Shown piece by piece: positions 59,001 to 64,000 of a stretch of DNA of 64,000 nucleotides (positions within the stretch are counted from its first letter, which is position 1; each line of letters opens with the position of its first letter). Both the position numbers and the translations under genes were made by a program. This DNA comes from Telopea speciosissima (taxonomy: Eukaryota; Streptophyta; Magnoliopsida; Proteales; Proteaceae). Location of the stretch: the NCBI RefSeq assembly GCF_018873765.1, contig NC_057920.1, positions 15,451,307 through 15,515,306 on the forward strand, read 5' to 3'. The notes beneath the pieces were generated by a model. It had not been told where the DNA came from, made no database searches, and saw only the letters and a list, made by a program, of their open reading frames with translations.

Positions 59001-59300
59001 ATGGGTTGTTTGGCCTGTGGGGTGTACCCAATGGGCAAATATGTTACAAAGTCAAAAAATCAAATAAAGTTGAATGGGGTGAGTCCTTATCTTGGCAATA
59101 TTGTGACTGAATTGCGATGCGAATACGCCTATGAAGAGGATCCGGAAGGTAACTATTTCCCCAAGTCTAGGAAGTCTATGCAGGGCATCGGATTGGAGAA
59201 ATTTTGTGTCTACGTAGGAGGCAGAATAAAGCCTGAGCCACCATCAGGTCTGGTGGAAGTCTTAGCAAAATATCTTGGCTTTTTGATGCTGTGTGAGTAA
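59001..59300 (+). CDS. Unidentified open reading frame, 99 aa
   Basis: Reads MGCLACGVYPMGKYVTKSKN... then CEYAYEEDPEGNYFPKSRKS and YVGGRIKPEPPSGLVEVLAK, ending FLMLCE. The composition looks protein-like (mixed acidic, basic, aromatic) rather than low-complexity. Just upstream of a LINE copy, so it may be an exon, a gene fragment or a chance frame. No donor or acceptor was fixed. I do not recognise the family. Confidence 0.25.
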   Translation: MGCLACGVYPMGKYVTKSKNQIKLNGVSPYLGNIVTELRCEYAYEEDPEGNYFPKSRKSMQGIGLEKFCVYVGGRIKPEPPSGLVEVLAKYLGFLMLCE

Positions 59301-59634
59301 TGCTAAAGTTCACAGAAGTTACAGGCAGCTTAGCAGGGACAGAGAGTACAAGCTTCTCTTTCTACTTCAGCAATACCTTATAGGATAATTAGGAGGTTTA
59401 ACAATATACCAAGGAGTGGCATTTTCTATAGATTTCAACCATAATATCCTCCAATGTAATGGCTTATCCTTTATGTATGTTCATGCATCCTCTTGAACCC
59501 TATTAATATTGCTGAATTTTCAATCTTTTGTTTTTCCAATTCGTAATAATGCAATCAGATCCAAGTAACCCCTTTCAAACGTCAAAGCTTAAACTGATCC
59601 CCAGATGTCAGCTTGCCCTGTGGAGATGGACTAC

Positions 59635-60835
59635 TTAGGTAATGTAGTCAATAGAGTTAAAGCCAAATTAAGCCTTTGGAAAGCTAGCCACTTGTCTTTT
59701 GTAGGCAGAAAGATTTAATTCAATCGATCCTGGTTGTTGTACCATCATACCTCATGTCATGTTTCCTTTTCCCCATTAAAACCTGTAGATCCTTGGACTC
59801 AATTTCCTTGAACTTCTGGTCTAATTCCACCCAGAACAAAAAGGCTTGTCATCTGATAATTTTGTTGGTTGGTGGAACTTTTTTTGGAAGCTTCCTATTC
59901 ATCCTAAGTTTAAAGTTTTCTTTTGGCGTGTGTTCAATGCAGGACTTCCTACCAAGGATATATTATCGAAATGGAGCCAGATTGACTCGACCTGTGTTCT
60001 CTGTGAAACTGGTGTTGAATTTCTATGGCACCTTTTCCTTTCTTGTGATTGGGTCAAACGCATCTGGGCGGCAGGACCATTGGGGCTAAGGCCTGACCTT
60101 CTGGGTTTTGATACTATTCCTCTTTTCTGTCGGCTTTTCTATCTCCATTTTCGGTCCAACAAACTTGTGTTAGTCTGGTTTTTTAGCATCTTTATTATAT
60201 CTTGTTATTTTATTTGGACATGTAGAAACAAATTATTGGTTGCTTCCTCACTTCCCAATCCTTCATGGATTATTTAAGTTGTTTCTAAATGGATTGCTGA
60301 TCTCAAACTCTATGACTTTGCCTGCTATTCTCAGAGTGATTTGGTGCCTAACATTGCTTTCCCTTTAACGTCTTCTTTCTTTACATTACCAAGTTATGAC
60401 TTTCCTGTCTTAATCTGTGCAGGATTCAGTTCACCTGGATTGACTGAAGCCGGATGGGCCTATCTCTTTTTGGTTGATGGCAAGTTTAAGTTTTTTGATG
60501 CAGGGAAGACAGTTTGTAGGGATGACTTGGTCACCTATATTTTTGCGATCCGCAAGGGTCTCGACCATGTTGCCGGTATTGGGTTGCAGATTAAGGAAAT
60601 TTGGTGTGATAGTCGATGGATCACTGAATATCTTCCATCTCCAACCAAATGCCAATGGTCATGGCACTTGTTTCCTAATCTATTGTATATTTCGGATCTA
60701 ACTCAAAATGTAAATTTTAGGTTTAGTAGTGATACTTTTAGTGTGGTCATTGCCAAGAACTTGGCAAGGAATGCGTGTATTGACAACTGTGTTCGTTCTT
60801 AACTGTATTATATATTTGCTTTTCATAAAAAAAAA
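59635..60835 (+). pseudogene. LINE 3' half, copy 1
   Basis: Text from the RT C-terminus (AKLSLWKASHLSFVGRKDLI, VPSYLMSCFLFP) runs into NKKACHLI, then jumps by deletion to WWNFFWKLPIHPKFKVFFWR and CVLCETGVEFLWHLFLSCDW (zinc-binding RVT domain, 59860-60060). The RNase H-like domain follows (GWAYLFLVDGKFKFFDAG, 60450-60510) and ends ...RNACIDNCVRS at 60802. The 3' end is TTTTCATAAAAAAAAAA at about 60819-60835. Frame breaks at 59846 and between 60277 and 60341. Confidence 0.8.
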
Positions 60836-62395
60836 AGGCTTATCATCTTATCAGTTGGGATAGAATCTGTCGCCCCACTACTGAAGGGGGTCTTGGGCTA
60901 TGCAAAGCTGAACATCATAATCAGGCCCTCATCATCAAGTTGGGATGGAGACTCATCAACGAGACATCATCTCCATGGTCTAGGATCCTCCGAGCCAAGT
61001 ACTTTCCAAAATTATCTATTTTTCATCCAAATACTTTGGCTCGAAGGGGATCCTGGACCTGGAATAGCAATGCAAACACACTTCCAATTCTCAAAAGGAT
61101 GGTGTCTAGACAGATCAGAAATGGGAAGACCACTTCCTATAGGTATGATTCGTGGATCCCCTCCACGAATGGTAAGTTCATACCCCACAATGTTATGTTC
61201 TCTAATGAGTTCCAATTGGTTCATGATATGCATAATAATGGTATTTGGGATAGAAGTAAGCTAATTTCTTGCTTTGATATTGACTCTATCTCACTCATTG
61301 AACAGATTCCTATTTCTCACCATGAGGATGTGTGGAGGTGTACCTTCAACGAAAAAGGGACTTTCTCCACACAGCTAGTGGCCAAGCATCTTCTAGATCA
61401 ACTAACCCATCTAGGCCTTTGCAAATTCGGTGGTGGACATTCTTTTGGAAGCTTACTATTCATCCTAGATTTAAAATCTTTTTTTGGCGAGTTTTACATG
61501 CAGGTATTCCTACACCGGCCTTTCTCTCGAAATGGATTTCAATCGACCCTACATGTGTATTCTGTGGTTCATACGATGAATTGATCTGGCACCTCTTCCT
61601 TTCATGTGATTTGGTTAAGTATATTTCAGCTGTTGGCCCTTTTGGATTAAGGACTGAGCACCTCTCTGCACCCTCTTTATTGGACCTTTGTGTCTCTCTC
61701 CGTGGCACTTTTGCCTCAGATAAACAATCTGGCATTTGATTTTTTTTAGTAGTTATAATTACTATTTATTTTATCTGGGATGTAAGAAACAAGATTCTGT
61801 TCTGTGCTGCCAAGGGCGATCCCATATCGGTCATCAACAATGTTAATACATGGCTAAATGACTTAAGCATTCATCCCCCTAGTTGCCACCCAACTCCTGC
61901 CCATACCACTGAGAGCACACACATTTCCATCTACAATTTGTCATCTACTAACTGTAACTCCCACTTACTTGGTTTAATGATCGCAGGATTTTTTGAACCC
62001 ACACTTAAACTACTCAATGGGCTTTTTACCTTTTGATAGATGGACATCATATGCTAACAGATGCAGGTTGCTTACGAACTTCTGATAGTATGGAAGTGGA
62101 TCTCCTTGGACTCTTTTATGGGTGGCAGACGGCAAGGAAAGAATCAATCGAGTTGAGAAGCATATGGACTACCAACAAGCGACTATATGATCTACTTACT
62201 TTTCCTTTTTCTCTCCCCATCCCGTGGACTTCGATAAGTGCTTATTGTGACTTAATAGACCAATTCCTGAACTCTTCTAAGGTAGGTGTATATAATTTAA
62301 CTCTAACACCCCACAAACAATGCTCGGGTAGGATCACTTAGGTTTGTACTTTGTCTTGCTTTTTAATATATTTTTCTTTTTATCGAAAAAAAACA
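60836..62395 (+). pseudogene. LINE 3' half, copy 2
   Basis: Starts at GGCTTATCATCT directly after copy 1's A tail. Reads SWDRICRPTTEGGLGLCKAE, LGWRLINETSSPWSRILRAK, ...WTWNSNANTLP, then zinc-binding RVT text WWTFFWKLTIHPRFKIFFWR and CVFCGSYDELIWHLFLSCDL after a frameshift near 61430. Then RNase H text (WAFYLLIDGHHMLTDAGCLR) with shifts near 61985-62035. Ends TTTTATCGAAAAAAAAC near 62395. Confidence 0.8.
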
Positions 62396-62669
62396 ACTCA
62401 ACCTGATCAGTAAAGATGGGGGATTGCGCATATCACACATCATGTGTTTAGGAAATTCTACAACTGTATCACAAAATGCAAATGGGCTTCTCAATTGATG
62501 AATCCGTGCTCCAATGCATGGAGAAAAGACTGTAAAATTATACCACAAGGGATGTTCCAAATATATATTTTGACAAGGAGCCTGCATAAGCATGGAATCC
62601 AGGGTGGTAGACTTGGGAGACTGGGTGGGGTGAGAACCATCACAAGCCATCCAGATCACAAGCATCACT

Positions 62670-62850
62670 CTACGAACGGGATGCTGACGCATTCAGAGCC
62701 ATTACCTTGCATTGCTCATTCATGGCCAGCAGCTGAGCCTCTTTCTTGTCAAGTAGTGCACTCAGCCTGACATTTTCCTCCATAAGTTTCTGCACCTCAG
62801 CCTCTTTCCGCATCTTCTCACTCTCCAAGTGAGTGGTCTTAGCAACTAGC
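62670..62850 (-). CDS. Last exon of a coiled-coil protein gene, partial
   Basis: An acceptor CATACAG ends at 62851. The open frame then reads LVAKTTHLESEKMRKEAEVQ, KLMEENVRLSALLDKKEAQL, LAMNEQCKVMALNASASRS to a stop at 62672-62670 (60 codons). Heptad-like Leu spacing indicates a coiled coil at a protein C-terminus. Upstream exons should lie to the right; I could not find them before 64000, where LINE copy 3 sits in the presumed intron. The protein family is unknown to me. The clean frame between decayed LINEs suggests a real gene. Confidence 0.55.
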
Positions 62851-63284
62851 CTGTATGCAGACAAACATCTCTCAAAAGGGAAAATGGGACGCAAAGCTCA
62901 ATATAGAATAAGTATCTGCCAATGTTACTTTTGGACATCATCAACTACTACTTTTTTTCATTTGAACAGTAGCATGCTTCATAGTGTGCCAAAACTAAAC
63001 ATGAACCAACCATTAGCCACAACACAATCTAATCAAACTTCACATCAAAATCTTGGGTTGGCATGAGATGGAATGGGACAAAGTTGGATCCCAATTAATA
63101 ATTTCTATCAATGTAATTTAGGAGCTCGATCATCTACTCAAACATTCCAATTAATAATCCATACAGAGGTCCGCTAAACTAAATCCTGCATGGAACCAAC
63201 ATTTAACGAGTCTGAGAGAAAGATTAATGGAATATGTCCCCTATATTCTGACTTTTTGTCCAGATAGGACTGTTGGCCCCAAAT
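62851..63284 (-). other. Presumed intron of the coiled-coil gene
   Basis: Non-coding on both strands as far as I can read. A plausible branch region lies just right of the acceptor at 62851. It leads into the MITE at 63285. Confidence 0.3.
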
Positions 63285-63442
63285 CATAGTTGTCAAGGCG
63301 TCGCCGCCTAGGCGTCCAGGCGCCTTTCTCTCGCCTTGATTTCTGGTGTTGGCTTGGTCTAGGCGATGCCTTGTCACCTTGTTGGTGTCGCCTTGGTTTT
63401 TAGCCCCCTCGCTTGGTTCGCCTAGACGCCTTAACACCTATG
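63285..63442. mobile_element. Short hAT-like MITE with CATAGTTGTCA ends
   Basis: 158 bp with ends CATAGTTGTCAAGGCG and CGCCTTAACACCTATG, rich in CGCCTAGGCG words. Flanks CCCCAAAT and ACCCAAAA agree at six of eight positions. Same family as 23327-24783 and 42807-42942. Confidence 0.65.
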
Positions 63443-63580
63443 ACCCAAAATAATTTTTCCCTCCCCCCCCCTCTTCAATAAAAGCAGTTCTATTGTTTAA
63501 AATAGCTAGAATAGAAAGACTAGTATAGCATCGACAGGCCAAAGCCAGAGGGCCCTGAAGCTGAAGGACACAAACTTAGG

Positions 63581-64000
63581 ACATTTCCATCTACAATTTG
63601 TCATCTACTAACTGTAACTCCCACTTACTTGGTTTAATGATCGCAGGAATTTTTGAACCCACACTAAAACTACTCAATGGGCTTTTTACCTTTTGATAGA
63701 TGGACATCATATGCTAACAGATGCAGGTTGCTTACGAACTTCTGATAGTATGGAAGTGGATCTCCTTGGACTCTTTTATGGGTGGCAGACGGCAAGGAAA
63801 GAATCAATCGAGTTGAGAAGCATATGGACTACCAACAAGCGACTATATGATCTACTTACTTTTCCTTTTTCTCTCCCCATCCCGTGGACTTCGATAAGTG
63901 CTTATTGTGACTTAATAGACCAATTCCTGAACTCTTCTAAGGTAGGTGTATATAATTTAACTCTAACACCCCACAAACAATGCTCGGGTAGGATCACTTA
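63581..64000 (+). mobile_element. LINE 3' fragment, copy 3, runs off the window
   Basis: Matches 61921-62340 base for base except for two differences that I can see (near 63649 and 63666). Includes the same RNase H frameshift as copy 2, so it was copied from an already broken template or duplicated with it. The 3' end lies beyond 64000. Confidence 0.85.

Noticed and set aside
1..64000. CRISPR arrays, rRNA or complete tRNA genes
   Set aside because: No regularly spaced repeats with unique spacers, and no rRNA or full tRNA text noticed on either strand. A tRNAscan-SE run would settle the tRNA question.

Overview
The window reads as nuclear DNA of a flowering plant. It has spliced GT-AG genes of plant type (a chloroplast photosystem II repair protein, a diphthamide enzyme, a plant RanBP2-type zinc-finger protein) set in a large excess of plant transposable elements: Copia and SIRE-like LTR elements, solo LTRs, a TRIM, LINEs, Harbinger/hAT-type MITEs and a gene-capturing foldback element. 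No rRNA, CRISPR or bacterial-style operons are present. I cannot name the species.

Layout. 0-0.34 kb: foldback MITEs. 2.39-4.28 kb (+): complete five-exon LQY1 gene. 4.3-8.8 kb: intergenic with MITEs and local direct repeats. 8.79-14.44 kb (-): complete six-exon DPH5 gene, with a probable 5'UTR intron up to about 14.8 kb and repeats in its introns. 15-18 kb: hairpin elements and one doubtful small gene. 18.1-26.5 kb: two related non-autonomous LTR retrotransposons on the minus strand, each with a target-site duplication (TSD). The first contains a minisatellite cut by an RTE-type LINE. The second contains a Harbinger-like transposon, which contains another MITE-like element, which contains a hAT-like element. 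26.5-29.3 kb: Copia LTR flanked on both sides by internal sequence and split by a solo LTR. 30.9-36.7 kb (+): decayed Copia element with both LTRs, gag and pol, also split by a solo LTR of the same long family. 36.7-43.3 kb: repeats and another solo LTR. 43.3-47.7 kb (-): complete five-exon RanBP2-type zinc-finger gene. 48.0-49.3 kb: long-TIR element carrying an antisense 3' coding end that resembles MAP65. 50.2-52.3 kb: two LINE fragments head to head and a TRIM. 53.6-56.8 kb: SIRE-like 3' end and long LTR. 57.3-58.4 kb: possible mitochondrial DNA insert. 59.6-64 kb: LINE 3' halves in tandem, with the last exon of a minus-strand coiled-coil gene between them.

The three complete genes are independent housekeeping genes: LQY1 acts in thylakoids, DPH5 in the cytosol on elongation factor 2, and the zinc-finger protein probably binds RNA. 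Nothing suggests they act together. The most interesting content is the transposon architecture: nested insertions with readable TSDs, a foldback MITE family with a constant core and different arms, the captured gene fragment, and near-identical LINE copies.
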